DNA of 64,000 bases from Brucella sp. BE17 (GTDB lineage Bacteria; Pseudomonadota; Alphaproteobacteria; Rhizobiales; Rhizobiaceae), in assembly GCF_039545455.1 (NCBI RefSeq), contig NZ_CP154467.1, positions 1,054,001-1,118,000 on the forward strand, given 5' to 3'. The position numbers and the translations under genes were made by a program. Below the pieces are notes generated by a model. That model made no database searches, was not told the DNA's origin, and saw only the letters and a program-made list of their open reading frames with translations. The number at the start of each line of letters is the position of its first letter. The first letter of the stretch is position 1. Of the stretch, positions 42,293-51,858 are shown one piece after another.

Positions 42293-43141
42293 TTAAATTC
42301 CGTCGCCCATGGCACCAATCAGGCCGTCGCCCAGAAGCTGGTCCATGACACGCGATGGCTCGGTGCATCCGGTATTGCCAATGACCCGCGCAGGAACACC
42401 TGCAACCGTTACATTGTGTGGAACCGGTTTAACCACAACGGAGCCCGCAGCGATTTTGGAACAATGTCCAATCTCGATATTGCCAAGTATCTTTGCGCCC
42501 GCACCGATCAGCACACCATGGCGGATTTTGGGGTGGCGGTCGCCGCTCGCCTTGCCGGTGCCGCCCAGCGTGACGGCATGCAGGATCGAAACATTATCCT
42601 CCACAACAGCCGTCTCGCCAATAACCACACCGGTGGCGTGATCGAGAAACAGCCCGCTTCCAAGCTTTGCCGCCGGATGAATATCGGTCTGGAAAATCGA
42701 CGATGAGCGACTTTGCAGATAATAGGCGAAATCCCTGCGCCCCTGATGGTAGAGCCAATGCGCGAGACGATGGGTCTGGATGGCATGAAAACCCTTGAGG
42801 TAAAGGATCGGATCCATGAAGCGATTATAGGCGGGATCGCGGTCATAGACGGCCTGAATGTCGACACGCACGATCTGTGACCATTCGGGTGTTGCCTCCA
42901 GCATGGAATCAAAAGCGTGGCGCAGAACGTCAGCACTCAGATCGGCATGTCCTAGACGCTCCGCAATGCGATGCATTACGGCTGCTTCCAGGCTGGGCTG
43001 GTTGAGTATCGTCGTGTAAAGAAACGCACCCAGAACCGGATCGGACTTGGCTGCTTCTTCTGCCTCAGCACGAATGGAATGCCAGATCGGATCAACCTGA
43101 TCCAGAGCGGCTTTTTCCTTCGCAGACGCACGAACTGACAT
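42293..43141 (-). CDS. cysE: Serine O-acetyltransferase
   Basis: A 282-residue enzyme that makes O-acetyl-L-serine from serine and acetyl-CoA, the first step of cysteine biosynthesis. An N-terminal helical domain precedes the left-handed beta-helix with LFLDHATGVVIGE (catalytic Asp-His), SILHAVTLGG (His) and AAGSVVVKPVPHNVTVAGVP. The ATG at 43141 is preferred because GGAG is 8 nt upstream. The C-terminus (after ARVIG) carries the cysteine-feedback tail. The 190 nt to DUF3126 and 199 nt upstream hold no gene. Confidence 0.96.
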   Translation of the reverse strand: MSVRASAKEKAALDQVDPIWHSIRAEAEEAAKSDPVLGAFLYTTILNQPSLEAAVMHRIAERLGHADLSADVLRHAFDSMLEATPEWSQIVRVDIQAVYDRDPAYNRFMDPILYLKGFHAIQTHRLAHWLYHQGRRDFAYYLQSRSSSIFQTDIHPAAKLGSGLFLDHATGVVIGETAVVEDNVSILHAVTLGGTGKASGDRHPKIRHGVLIGAGAKILGNIEIGHCSKIAAGSVVVKPVPHNVTVAGVPARVIGNTGCTEPSRVMDQLLGDGLIGAMGDGI

Positions 43142-43340
43142 ATGCATTACTCCAGATTTTCCCTGACAGGTTTTTGACTGTCCGAGGTTTGCATGCTGTG
43201 CACCGGAGAAAAGTAGATATCTCTACTCTGGTTCCACACCGCAACACGATTTCAGGACAGAGCATAGCTTAAAACACCCTGCCTTTACACCGTGGAATTT
43301 GACACACCCGCTCCAAAAACGAAGATGTTACTCTCGATAT

Positions 43341-44111
43341 CTAAATCGGATTGTCGCGCAGAAATTCAAGAACCGCCTTTTTATAGACTTTATCACCCAC
43401 AGCGAGCATGTGATCGCGGTCAGGAATATCAAGGGCTTGGGCGTTTGGCATCAGATCCGCCAATTCCTGCGGATTGCCTGCAATGTCATCCGTGGTGCCA
43501 ACGGCCACCAGAGCCGGCTGCATGATACGGGCTATCCCCGCGGCAGGAACCAGTTCCTTGGACGTGATCACACAGGCCGCCAGCGCGATCCGGTCACTCT
43601 TGGTCTGCTCGGCAAATTTGCGGAACATCTGCCCACGCGGATTGGTAATGGTGCTCGGATCTTCCGCCAGAAGAGCCTCACCGATCGGCTCCCAATCACC
43701 CGCGCCTGTGACCATGCCGATGCCAAGCCCGCCAAAAATGGCACTATGCACCCGCTCGGGATGCTCGATGGCCAAAAAGGCCGAAATGCGAGCGCCCATC
43801 GAATATCCCATGACATGAGCTTTTTCGATCCCCAGATGATCGAGCAGGGCTGCTGCATCACCCGCCATTTTGGTAGGCGTATAGGCTTCCGCCTCATGCG
43901 GCTTTGCAGATAATCCATGGCCGCGATTATCAATCGCAATGACCCGATAGCCCGCCTCGGTTAAAGTGCGAAACCAGCCCGGAGAAACCCAGTTGACCAC
44001 ACTCGATGATGCAAAACCGTGGATCAGCAGGATCGGGTCACCTTCTCCATCCTGACGATAGGCAAGACGCAGGCCGTCATGGTCGAAATAGTCAATATCG
44101 AGGGCACTCAC
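43341..44111 (-). CDS. Alpha/beta-fold hydrolase
   Basis: A 256-residue alpha/beta hydrolase. The oxyanion segment is LLIHGFASSS, the nucleophile elbow is GYSMG with Ser104, the acid is Asp208 or Asp209 (GTTDDIAG), and the histidine is His234 (DRDHML). The best start is GTG at 44111 with AAGGA 7 nt before; another GTG lies eight codons upstream. The substrate is not predictable. It is co-directional with the DUF192 gene. Confidence 0.9.
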   Translation of the reverse strand: MSALDIDYFDHDGLRLAYRQDGEGDPILLIHGFASSSVVNWVSPGWFRTLTEAGYRVIAIDNRGHGLSAKPHEAEAYTPTKMAGDAAALLDHLGIEKAHVMGYSMGARISAFLAIEHPERVHSAIFGGLGIGMVTGAGDWEPIGEALLAEDPSTITNPRGQMFRKFAEQTKSDRIALAACVITSKELVPAAGIARIMQPALVAVGTTDDIAGNPQELADLMPNAQALDIPDRDHMLAVGDKVYKKAVLEFLRDNPI

Positions 44112-44141
44112 TTGATATTCCTTTTGATTGCTCACGCATGA

Positions 44142-44621
44142 TCAGGGGCCGCAGTCGCCGCAAATCACCCGATGAAAGGCACGGTCGCCGCGCTTGATAC
44201 CGCTGCTCTTCACGGTTCCGGCCAGAAGTTCGACAACAAAGGCCGCTGGCGTCTCGGAAGAAATGATGTTTTCCGAAAACGGCACGGCATTTTCATGGAT
44301 TGCCGTCACCTTGCCCCTGTCGTCAAGAAAAACCATGTCGAGCGGCGACGGCGTGTTCTGCATCCACATCATGATGCGGCGCATTTCGCCAAAAACAAAA
44401 ATCATCGCCCTACCCTTGGGAAAATCCTTGCGCCACATCAGTCCGCGCACACGCGCCTCATCCGAGCTTGCCACTTCAAGTGCGAATGAGAGTTTGTTGC
44501 CATTGGCGGTGACAATTGTGAGCGGCTCCTTGTCGACCGGCAGAAGCATGGGCTCTGCCGCTTGCGTCTGAGCGGCAGCCGTGAAAAACATAAACATCAG
44601 AGCAACAAAAAAACCGCGCAT
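44142..44621 (-). CDS. DUF192 family secreted protein
   Basis: A 159-residue exported protein with a signal peptide (MRGFFVALMFMFFTAAAQTQ, cleavage near AAEP). The body shows the DUF192 pattern: VARSPSE-type ASSDEARVRGLMWRKDFPKG, MIFVFGEMRRIMMWMQNTPS and PLDMVFLDDRGKVTAI. Its stop (44142) lies 30 nt before the start of the hydrolase gene. The molecular role of DUF192 is not established. Confidence 0.92.
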   Translation of the reverse strand: MRGFFVALMFMFFTAAAQTQAAEPMLLPVDKEPLTIVTANGNKLSFALEVASSDEARVRGLMWRKDFPKGRAMIFVFGEMRRIMMWMQNTPSPLDMVFLDDRGKVTAIHENAVPFSENIISSETPAAFVVELLAGTVKSSGIKRGDRAFHRVICGDCGP

Positions 44622-44918
44622 AGAATTTCCAGTCGGATTGAGGGGCATCCCATGCAAAGGGTTTGGAACAAGATGCACGTCAAATCAAGATGCTACGGCG
44701 TCAGAATTCAGTGATCGTAGGGCACCGGAAATCGGGAAAGATTTGGGTTATGACGTGGCAAAAATGGTGATCTTTGAGAACCGGAGCGCAGCGTACTTCG
44801 CACATAGTCCCCAAAAGTTGCAGACTTTTCGGGACTATGTGAAAATCAAAGTCTACATGAGCACCGGAAGCGCAAAAGAGCGCCATTTGCAGACCGTCAT
44901 AGCCCGAATATACCCGAT
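44622..44918. other. Intergenic region with a palindrome
   Basis: This 297-nt region between the DUF192 and cold-shock genes (both minus strand) has no gene. It carries the palindrome at 44801-44841, flanked by ACCGGAGCGCAGCG and ACCGGAAGCGCAAAAG, which are partial direct repeats of each other. The rest shows nothing that I can assign. Confidence 0.5.
44801..44841. repeat. 41-nt near-perfect palindrome
   Basis: Arms CACATAGTCCC (44801-44811) and GGGACTATGTG (44831-44841) are perfect, then a C-C mismatch, then AAAAGT/ACTTTT pairing around the loop TGCAG. The 17-bp paired length is much greater than expected by chance. It may be a dispersed palindromic element or an RNA hairpin of either strand; no U run follows. 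Confidence 0.8.
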
Positions 44919-45500
44919 TTAATGGGAGACGGGAATGGCGGTGCCTATATCCGGATGAATTTCAGCGGCCATTAGACCTTTGTCGCCGGTGCCGAAACGG
45001 ATGAGTACGACTTGGCCGGGGCGCAGTTCCATCATGCCAAAACGACGCAGCGTCTCCATATGGATAAAAATATCCTCGGTGCCCTCGCCCCGCGTCAAGA
45101 AGCCAAAGCCCTTGGTACGGTTGAACCACTTGACGATCACGCGCTCCAGTCCGCTTGATGGCGTAACCGTCACATGGGTGCGTTGTGGTGACATTTGTGC
45201 CGGATGGACGGCTGTTGATGTATCCATGGAAAGAACACGGAAACATTGCAGACCGCGCTCACCCTGTCGGACCTCGCAGACGATGCGTGCGCCTTCGAGT
45301 GCTGTCTGGAAACCGTCGCGGCGCAACGAAGTGACATGAAGCAGAATATCGTTCAGGCCCGGCTGATCCGGCACAATGAAGCCGTAGCCCTTGGCCACGT
45401 CAAACCATTTGATATGGCCGGAAATTTCAATAATATCGCCCAGCTCTTCCGAGGCGTGCTGGCTGTGAAACTGGTCATTTGACACAGACTTGTCCGCCAT
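44919..45500 (-). CDS. Twin cold-shock-domain protein
   Basis: A 193-residue protein with two cold-shock domains. The first (about 20-85) has GHIKWFDVAKGYGFIVPD and the second (about 120-185) has RVIVKWFNRTKGFGFLTR; both contain the RNP1-type aromatic residues. The linker is about 40 residues. Double-CSD proteins of this length are typical of Rhizobiales and bind single-stranded nucleic acid. The start codon lies in GGGGCGAACGCATGGC. Confidence 0.94.
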   Translation of the reverse strand: MADKSVSNDQFHSQHASEELGDIIEISGHIKWFDVAKGYGFIVPDQPGLNDILLHVTSLRRDGFQTALEGARIVCEVRQGERGLQCFRVLSMDTSTAVHPAQMSPQRTHVTVTPSSGLERVIVKWFNRTKGFGFLTRGEGTEDIFIHMETLRRFGMMELRPGQVVLIRFGTGDKGLMAAEIHPDIGTAIPVSH

Positions 45501-45762
45501 GCGTTCGCCCCTCCTCTGTTTTTGCGTTGCGATCCAGACTTTGATTCTTGGGAAGAGAATAACACTTCCTTAACCACAACCGGCAAGCCCTAACTTTTAT
45601 TCGTCCCCATGAAGAATGCATGGAATTTGATTTCATGGTTATTTTTGGCCCTCACTTGTGCCTAAGCAAAGCCGGAGCGTGGAAAAAGCCCTGCCCTTTG
45701 CTATATGAGTTTGGAGCTGCAAATCACCATGCAATTTCCAGGCAAGGTTTGAGGAGAATAAT

Positions 45763-46203
45763 ATGCGTTATCTACACACCATGGTTCGTATTCGCGACAT
45801 CGACGAATCGCTGGATTTCTATGTGAACAAATTCGGTCTTGAAGAAATCCGCCGCACTGAAAATGAAAAGGGCCGCTTCACTTTGATTTTTCTGGCGGCT
45901 CCCTCCGACAAGGATACGGCCAAGGCAGATCGCGCACCTGAACTCGAACTGACCTATAACTGGGATCCTGAAACCTATTCCGGCGGACGCAATTTCGGCC
46001 ATCTCGCCTATGAGGTCGATGATATCTATGCCGAATGCCAGAAGCTGCAAGATAAAGGCGTCACAATCAACCGCCCGCCTCGCGATGGTCGTATGGCTTT
46101 CATCAAGTCACCGGACGGCATTTCCATCGAACTGATCCAGAAGGGCGAGCGGCTCGAACCACAGGAGCCATGGGCTTCGGCTGAAAACATCGGCAGCTGG
46201 TAA
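45763..46203 (+). CDS. gloA: Lactoylglutathione lyase (glyoxalase I)
   Basis: A 146-residue metalloenzyme converting the methylglyoxal-glutathione adduct to S-lactoylglutathione. The metal ligands are His5, Glu62 (ELELTYNW), His80 (FGHLAYEV) and Glu123 (SIELIQ), as in E. coli GloA. The start ATG has GAGGAG 6 nt upstream. It is convergent with the Tim44-like gene and ends at a bidirectional terminator. Confidence 0.96.
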   Translation: MRYLHTMVRIRDIDESLDFYVNKFGLEEIRRTENEKGRFTLIFLAAPSDKDTAKADRAPELELTYNWDPETYSGGRNFGHLAYEVDDIYAECQKLQDKGVTINRPPRDGRMAFIKSPDGISIELIQKGERLEPQEPWASAENIGSW

Positions 46204-46207
46204 GCAC

Positions 46208-46238
46208 AAAAAAGCCCCGCATCGCTGCGGGGCTTTTT
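46208..46238. terminator. Bidirectional terminator between gloA and the Tim44-like gene
   Basis: The stem GCCCCGC/GCGGGGC (46214-46233, 6-nt loop) has an A run on the left and a T run on the right, so it works for both convergent genes. Confidence 0.93.
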
Positions 46239-46251
46239 CATTTCATACAAT

Positions 46252-47286
46252 TTATTCGGTGCCCTGAATTGCTGCCAGCAACCATTCACCGCCATCGGTG
46301 CGGGTAAAGGTCCAGAGTTCAGTGCTTTCCACCGGCTTGTCCGGGTCGCCTTCAACCACCGCACCACTGGTGCGGTCGCGCATGACGTCGATGGCCGAAT
46401 AGCGGATCGCAACCGTTGCATATTCGACATTGCCTTCGCGCCAGGCTTCGGAAACGTCACCCTGCAAGAGTTTTACGTCCTTCACCTCGTTGCGCATACC
46501 GCTGGAGGCGATTTCCCCAAGCTCTTCCGCGAGATAAGACATGGCTTCCGGTGTGGTGAGCTTGCGAAGTGCTGCATAATCCTCACGGCCATAGGCGCTC
46601 TGGATGTCCGACAGCATGGTCTCGAAACGGTCAAGCTCTTCCTGCCCGACATCCATCGGCTCTTCTTCGACAGTTGAGCTCGGCGCTGACTGCTGGGTGC
46701 CAAATGGATTGACGGAAGGCGTGCGGCCACCGAAATTGCCCTGCGGGGCGGCCTGCTTTGCCGAACCGAACGGCTGGGCTGCACCAAACGGTGTGGCAGC
46801 TGAATGGCCTGCACCTGCTGGTGCAGTCTGGCGACGATTGGCAAACATGCGCATGACGAACATGGCAATCAATGCAATTACGGCCACTTGAAGCAGCAGG
46901 CCGAACATGCCCGCCAAACCACCAAGACCGTTACCCAGCAGCATGCCGATCAGGCCGCCAACCAGCAGACCACCGAGCATGGAACGACCGAAGTTACCGA
47001 ACATGCCACCCGCACGCTGGCCCTGCGCCGCCGTCTGCGCACCGGCTGCAGGACGATTTGCCTGATTGGTGCCGGTATTGGGCGTCATCGAGCGCTCGAT
47101 GGGTGCTGCATTGTTGGGGGCGGTGCGCGTCGGCGCAGGCGCCTGATGGGTGCGAGCACCACGGCTACCGAAACCGCCACCGCCCGCACGGCGAGCCTCG
47201 GCGAAATCGACAGCGGCAAAGGAGGCAATAAGCCCCAACACCAAGGCGGCTGTCAGTTTGGTCAGGCGGTTTGCAGAACCCGTCAT
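46252..47286 (-). CDS. Tim44-like domain membrane protein
   Basis: A 344-residue protein with an N-terminal signal or anchor segment (LTAALVLGLIASFAAVDFAEA), a low-complexity Gly/Ala/Thr/Gln region, a glycine-rich transmembrane part (about 100-145, MLGGLLVGGLIGMLLGNGLG) and a C-terminal Tim44-like domain (about 215-344, starting ELDRFETMLSDIQSAYGRED). Similar bacterial proteins are found in Rhizobiales; the function is not established. It is monocistronic. Confidence 0.9.
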   Translation of the reverse strand: MTGSANRLTKLTAALVLGLIASFAAVDFAEARRAGGGGFGSRGARTHQAPAPTRTAPNNAAPIERSMTPNTGTNQANRPAAGAQTAAQGQRAGGMFGNFGRSMLGGLLVGGLIGMLLGNGLGGLAGMFGLLLQVAVIALIAMFVMRMFANRRQTAPAGAGHSAATPFGAAQPFGSAKQAAPQGNFGGRTPSVNPFGTQQSAPSSTVEEEPMDVGQEELDRFETMLSDIQSAYGREDYAALRKLTTPEAMSYLAEELGEIASSGMRNEVKDVKLLQGDVSEAWREGNVEYATVAIRYSAIDVMRDRTSGAVVEGDPDKPVESTELWTFTRTDGGEWLLAAIQGTE

Positions 47287-47401
47287 TCGATACTCCCGAT
47301 TATATTGATCAGTCTATGTTTGAACCCGTGCGCATATGGGCATTCGTTCCCATTCTTCACAAGAGCGTGAAGGCAAAAAACCTTGGTTTTTTGAATGTTT
47401 T

Positions 47402-49186
47402 TCAGGCCGGAAGCGCTGCATCCAAAATCTGGATCTGTGTCGATACCGATCCGTTCCAGTGATTGAGCGAAAGATTTCCGGCTATATGCACGCTTTGACC
47501 GATATTGTTGAACAGAAAACGCCCCAGATCACCTTCCGCAACCCGAAAAGCAATGGCATTGACGCGTTTACCGTCAGCACCGCGTAACGCGACGCGCACA
47601 TGATCACGCCCGACGGTTCGCACATCCGCCAGCACATGATGCGGCAGAACGAGTGTCGGCTGCGGGTGGCCTGAGCCATAAGGCCCTGCCTTCTGCAAGG
47701 TTTCATAAAGCGGCACGGTCGCGCCCGATGCGGCCAGCGCGCCATCGACCGACAGGCTGCGGTTTTCATTGAGCCGCGCCACGATATGCGCCGATTCCTC
47801 TTCCAGATAAGCGCGAAACGCGCCCAGTTTTGTCTGCTCAATGGTGATGCCTGCGGCCATGGCGTGCCCGCCGCCCTTCACGAGCAACCCCTTATCGACG
47901 GCACCGCGCACAAGTTTTCCAAGATCAAGCCCCGAAATCGAACGCCCAGAGCCGGAACCAATGCCATTGGCCTTGAACGCAATGGCGAAAGCCGGACGCC
48001 GCGCCTTGTCTTTGAGACGAGAAGCCAAAAGCCCAACAATGCCCGGATGCCAGCGCTCGCTCGCCGTTACGATCACCGAGGCCCCCGCCCCGCCTGATAT
48101 TTCAAGCGATGCCTCGGCTTCCGCCTCCATCAGCATTTCAGCCTCCATGGCCTGTCGTTCCTGATTGAGTCGGTCGAGTTCTATTGCGATTGGGTCAGCC
48201 ATGCTTGGGTCGTCAAGCGTCAGCAACCGCGCGCCAAGCCCCGCGTCGCCAATGCGCCCGCCCGCATTAATGCGCGGACCGATGAGATAGCCAAGATGAA
48301 ATACATTGAGCGGCTCGCCAATGCGCGAAACACGGGCCAAGGCGGCAAGACCGACATTGCTTTGCGCGCGCGCCACCATCAGCCCCTTGACCACGAAAGC
48401 GCGATTGACACCGATCAAGGGCACGACATCGCAGACGGTCGCAAGCGCCACCAGATCGAGTAGCGTCAACAAATCGGGCGCAGGACCTTTCCCCCTTGCG
48501 CGCAAAGTTTTGGCTACCTGAACCAGCGTGAGAAACACCACACCGGCAGCACAGAGATGCCCCTGCCCCGAAATATCGTCCTCCCGGTTCGGGTTGACGA
48601 TTGCAACCGCATCCGCAGGCAGATCGCCACCGACCTGATGGTGATCAAGCACCACGACATCGGCTCCCGCTTCTTTTGCAGCTGAAATCGATGGCGCACT
48701 GTTGGTGCCGCAATCGACCGTCACGATGAGATGAGCGCCCTTGGCGACCAGTTCACGCATCGCATCGGGATTGGGGCCATATCCTTCGAAAATCCGGTCC
48801 GGGATATAGATTGAATATTGAATGCCGTAATGCTTGAAAAACCGAGCCATCAGCGCGGAGGAACAAGCACCATCCACATCGTAATCCCCAAAGATCGCCA
48901 CCGTTTCGCGCCGCTGAACTGCATCGGCAATACGGTTGGCCGCCTTCTCCATGTCGGTGAGCGAGGCTGGATCGGGCATGAGATTGCGCAAGGTCGGGTC
49001 AATGAATTGTTGTGCCGCTTCCAGCGTCACACCGCGTCCGGCCAGCACCCGCGCCACCAGATCGGAAATGCCGTGATGCTGCGCAATCGCCAACGCCGTA
49101 TTAGCCTCACGAGGCCCAAGCCGGTCGATCCATTTCTGGCCGGTTGCCGAATTTTTTATTCCAAGGAAAAGGCGGTCTGTACTCAT
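47402..49186 (-). CDS. recJ: Single-stranded-DNA-specific exonuclease RecJ
   Basis: A 594-residue 5'-3' exonuclease for recombination and mismatch repair. The DHH-family motifs are GDYDVDGACSS (motif I), VTVDCGTNS (motif II) and VVLDHHQVGG (motif III); the DHHA1 part has GGGHAMAAGIT. The ATG at 49186 (MSTDRLFLGI) is chosen because upstream codons would run through the glpX terminator. It is downstream of glpX. Confidence 0.96.
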   Translation of the reverse strand: MSTDRLFLGIKNSATGQKWIDRLGPREANTALAIAQHHGISDLVARVLAGRGVTLEAAQQFIDPTLRNLMPDPASLTDMEKAANRIADAVQRRETVAIFGDYDVDGACSSALMARFFKHYGIQYSIYIPDRIFEGYGPNPDAMRELVAKGAHLIVTVDCGTNSAPSISAAKEAGADVVVLDHHQVGGDLPADAVAIVNPNREDDISGQGHLCAAGVVFLTLVQVAKTLRARGKGPAPDLLTLLDLVALATVCDVVPLIGVNRAFVVKGLMVARAQSNVGLAALARVSRIGEPLNVFHLGYLIGPRINAGGRIGDAGLGARLLTLDDPSMADPIAIELDRLNQERQAMEAEMLMEAEAEASLEISGGAGASVIVTASERWHPGIVGLLASRLKDKARRPAFAIAFKANGIGSGSGRSISGLDLGKLVRGAVDKGLLVKGGGHAMAAGITIEQTKLGAFRAYLEEESAHIVARLNENRSLSVDGALAASGATVPLYETLQKAGPYGSGHPQPTLVLPHHVLADVRTVGRDHVRVALRGADGKRVNAIAFRVAEGDLGRFLFNNIGQSVHIAGNLSLNHWNGSVSTQIQILDAALPA

Positions 49187-49201
49187 ATCCCTTAAAGACA
49201 C

Positions 49202-49232
49202 AAAAGGCGGCATTTTTGCAATGCCGCCTTTT
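49202..49232 (-). terminator. Terminator between glpX and recJ
   Basis: The perfect 12-bp stem AAAAGGCGGCAT/ATGCCGCCTTTT with a 7-nt loop lies 20 nt past the glpX stop. It makes independent or partial transcription of recJ likely. Confidence 0.85.
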
Positions 49233-49252
49233 GCCAATGTCTCTCGATATTT

Positions 49253-50242
49253 TTAAAGAAACTTCGACATATCCTGATGTCGTGCCTTGATCTCGCGTAC
49301 CGTCTGCGAGCTGGCGCGCATGACGATTGTATGCGTCTGGATATAATCACGGGCGAATTTCACACCCGAGAGCATATTGCCGTCCGTTACGCCCGTGGCA
49401 GCAAAAAGCACGTCGCCCTTGGCCATTTCTTCCATTGTGTAGACCTTTTTGGGATCCGAAATGCCCATCTTGGCGGCACGCGCGATCTTCTCGTCTGTGT
49501 TGAGCTGCAAACGGCCCTGCATCTGGCCACCAATGCAGCGCAAGGCTGCTGCTGCCAGAACACCCTCCGGCGCGCCGCCGATACCGATATAGATGTCGAT
49601 ACCGGTTTCGTCCGGGTCGGTCGTGTGCATGACGCCAGCCACATCGCCATCGCCAATCAGGCGAATTGCGGCACCCGTGGCGCGCACTTCTTCAATCAGG
49701 CGTGCATGGCGCGGGCGATCCATGATGCAAGCGGTTATTTCGTTGATCTTCACGCCCTTGGCCTTGGCAATCGACATGATATTGTCGGTCGGCGTGGCAT
49801 CAATATCGACAACACCCTTGGGATATCCCGGCCCGACTGCGATCTTTTCCATGTAGACATCAGGCGCGTAAAGCAGATTGCCCTTCTCGGCAATGGCGAT
49901 CACGGCCAGCGAATTCGGCAGATTTTTTGCGCAGATCGTCGTGCCTTCCAGCGGATCGAGCGCGATATCGACATCCGGTCCCTGCTTGGTGCCGACTTCC
50001 TCGCCAATATAAAGCATCGGCGCTTCGTCACGTTCACCTTCGCCGATCACAACCGTGCCTGAAATCGGCAGGCGGTTCAATTCCTGACGCATTGCGTCGA
50101 CAGCGGCCTGATCGGCCGCCATTTCATCACCGCGTCCGCGCAAACGCGCTGCGGCCACCGCCGCACGCTCGGCCACACGCACCAGTTCCAGTGTGAGAAT
50201 ACGATCCAGTCCGTGGGGTTGCTGCTCTGCGGTCTTGGCCAT
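49253..50242 (-). CDS. glpX: Fructose-1,6-bisphosphatase, class II
   Basis: A 329-residue class II FBPase that converts fructose 1,6-bisphosphate to fructose 6-phosphate in gluconeogenesis. Key motifs are GEGERDEAPMLYIGEEVG and DPLEGTTICAKN (metal and phosphate binding), and the later DIYIGIGGAPEGVLAAAALR. The ATG at 50242 gives MAKTAEQQP; a longer frame to 50308 is not conserved. It lies 218 nt downstream of hom. Confidence 0.96.
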   Translation of the reverse strand: MAKTAEQQPHGLDRILTLELVRVAERAAVAAARLRGRGDEMAADQAAVDAMRQELNRLPISGTVVIGEGERDEAPMLYIGEEVGTKQGPDVDIALDPLEGTTICAKNLPNSLAVIAIAEKGNLLYAPDVYMEKIAVGPGYPKGVVDIDATPTDNIMSIAKAKGVKINEITACIMDRPRHARLIEEVRATGAAIRLIGDGDVAGVMHTTDPDETGIDIYIGIGGAPEGVLAAAALRCIGGQMQGRLQLNTDEKIARAAKMGISDPKKVYTMEEMAKGDVLFAATGVTDGNMLSGVKFARDYIQTHTIVMRASSQTVREIKARHQDMSKFL

Positions 50243-50460
50243 TGAAACAAGTCCTGAATTCGAATTGCGTTGATGCGGCGCAGACGCGCCTGACTGATAT
50301 GCGCACAATATCTATAGCGATAGTGTGTAGACCTTTTGTCAAAGTCTATTGCAGCCCGCAAGGGCATAAATCCAAAAACCATGTAGTCTCAAATACTTAA
50401 TCGATTTAAGACTTACACGCTTCGTTGCATGGCCTGAATTGCCGTGATTAGGAGCACTTC

Positions 50461-51780
50461 TCAGCCAGCACGCTCAATGCGGATCATCTGCGGCTTGTCG
50501 ACCAGATGATCATCCTTGAGTATCGCGTCCAACGCCTTTTTGACGGCCGCTTCAGTAGTTTCGTGGGTCACGAGAATGACTGTTTTGACACCAACGGGCT
50601 GCATGTCCCCCATCGGGGGGCGCTGCACGATGGATTCCAGCGAAATATCGTTGTCCGCCATGCGCTTGGCGATACCGGCAAACGCACCGATCCTGTCATG
50701 CACGGTCAGCCGAATGAAATAGCCACCGGCATGTTTGCGCATCTTGGCACGGGTATAGGGCTGCAAGGCTTTTGCAGGCGTGCCGAACACCGGTCCATGC
50801 TGGAATCCGGGGCGGCTTTTCGCAATATCGGCAATGTCCCCGATGACGGCGGATGCGGTCGCATTGCCACCAGCGCCGGGACCCGACAGCAGCAACTCGC
50901 CCAGAAGATCGGTCTCGATTGCCACGGCGTTCGTCACGCCATGCACCTGCGCAATGACCGATGAGGTCGGCACCATGGTCGGATGCACGCGCTGTTCAAT
51001 GCCGGTGTCGGTTTTCTGTGCTACGCCCAGAAGCTTGATGCGATAGCCCAATTCGTCTGCTGCCCGGATATCGGCCAGCGAAATATTGCTGATACCTTCA
51101 AGGTAAATATCATCGGCCGCAATCTGTGTGCCAAAGGCAAGGCTGGTCAGAAGTGCCAGCTTGTGCGCGGTATCGTTGCCTTCGATGTCAAAGGTCGGAT
51201 CGGCTTCGGCATAACCCAGACGCTGCGCCTCCTTCAGGCATTTCTTGAATGAAATCCCCTCTTCCCACATCCGTGTCAGAATATAATTGCAGGTGCCGTT
51301 CATGATACCATAGATGCGCGAGACGGTATTGCCGGAGAGCGATTCTCGCATCGCCTTGATGACCGGAATGCCACCCGCGACAGCCGCTTCAAAATTGAGA
51401 AGCACGCCTTTGTCCTCGGCGATTTTTGCCAGAGCCACGCCGTGGCGGGCCAGCAGCGCCTTATTGGCCGTCACCACATGATGACTGGCGCGAAGGGCTG
51501 CTTCAACGGCTGATTTAGCCGGACCATTGTCACCGCCAATCAGTTCCACAAACACGTCGATATCGGCAGATTTCGCGAGTTCGACCGGATCATCGAACCA
51601 GGCAATATCGCCAAGGTCAACGCCACGATCACGCTCACGATCACGGGCGCTGACAGCAGTAACGGTCACCTGTTTACCGCACTGACGGGTGAGCATTTCG
51701 GACTTGTCACGCAGGATACGCAACACTGAAGCGCCGACGGTGCCAAGCCCCGCGACGCCGATCCGCAATGCATCACTCAT
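50461..51780 (-). CDS. hom: Homoserine dehydrogenase
   Basis: A 439-residue monofunctional enzyme reducing aspartate semialdehyde to homoserine for threonine and methionine synthesis. The nucleotide fold is GVAGLGTVGASVLRIL (residues 8-23), the catalytic domain has GIMNGTCNYILTRM and AYAEADPTFDIEGND-type (here LGYAEADPTFDIEGNDTAHK), and a C-terminal ACT domain (from about 355) gives feedback control. The start at 51780 (MSDALR) replaces a 21-codon longer frame. Confidence 0.96.
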   Translation of the reverse strand: MSDALRIGVAGLGTVGASVLRILRDKSEMLTRQCGKQVTVTAVSARDRERDRGVDLGDIAWFDDPVELAKSADIDVFVELIGGDNGPAKSAVEAALRASHHVVTANKALLARHGVALAKIAEDKGVLLNFEAAVAGGIPVIKAMRESLSGNTVSRIYGIMNGTCNYILTRMWEEGISFKKCLKEAQRLGYAEADPTFDIEGNDTAHKLALLTSLAFGTQIAADDIYLEGISNISLADIRAADELGYRIKLLGVAQKTDTGIEQRVHPTMVPTSSVIAQVHGVTNAVAIETDLLGELLLSGPGAGGNATASAVIGDIADIAKSRPGFQHGPVFGTPAKALQPYTRAKMRKHAGGYFIRLTVHDRIGAFAGIAKRMADNDISLESIVQRPPMGDMQPVGVKTVILVTHETTEAAVKKALDAILKDDHLVDKPQMIRIERAG

Positions 51781-51858
51781 ACCTTTAGACCTTCCGATGG
51801 ATTGATTTCGAGAAAAAACCGGGCGCGGACACGCCCGGCACAAAACGGGAGAGTCGCC

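Noticed and set aside
49187..49237. Longer RecJ start at 49237
   Set aside because: The extra codons would translate the glpX terminator hairpin; the ATG at 49186 starts the normal RecJ N-terminus.
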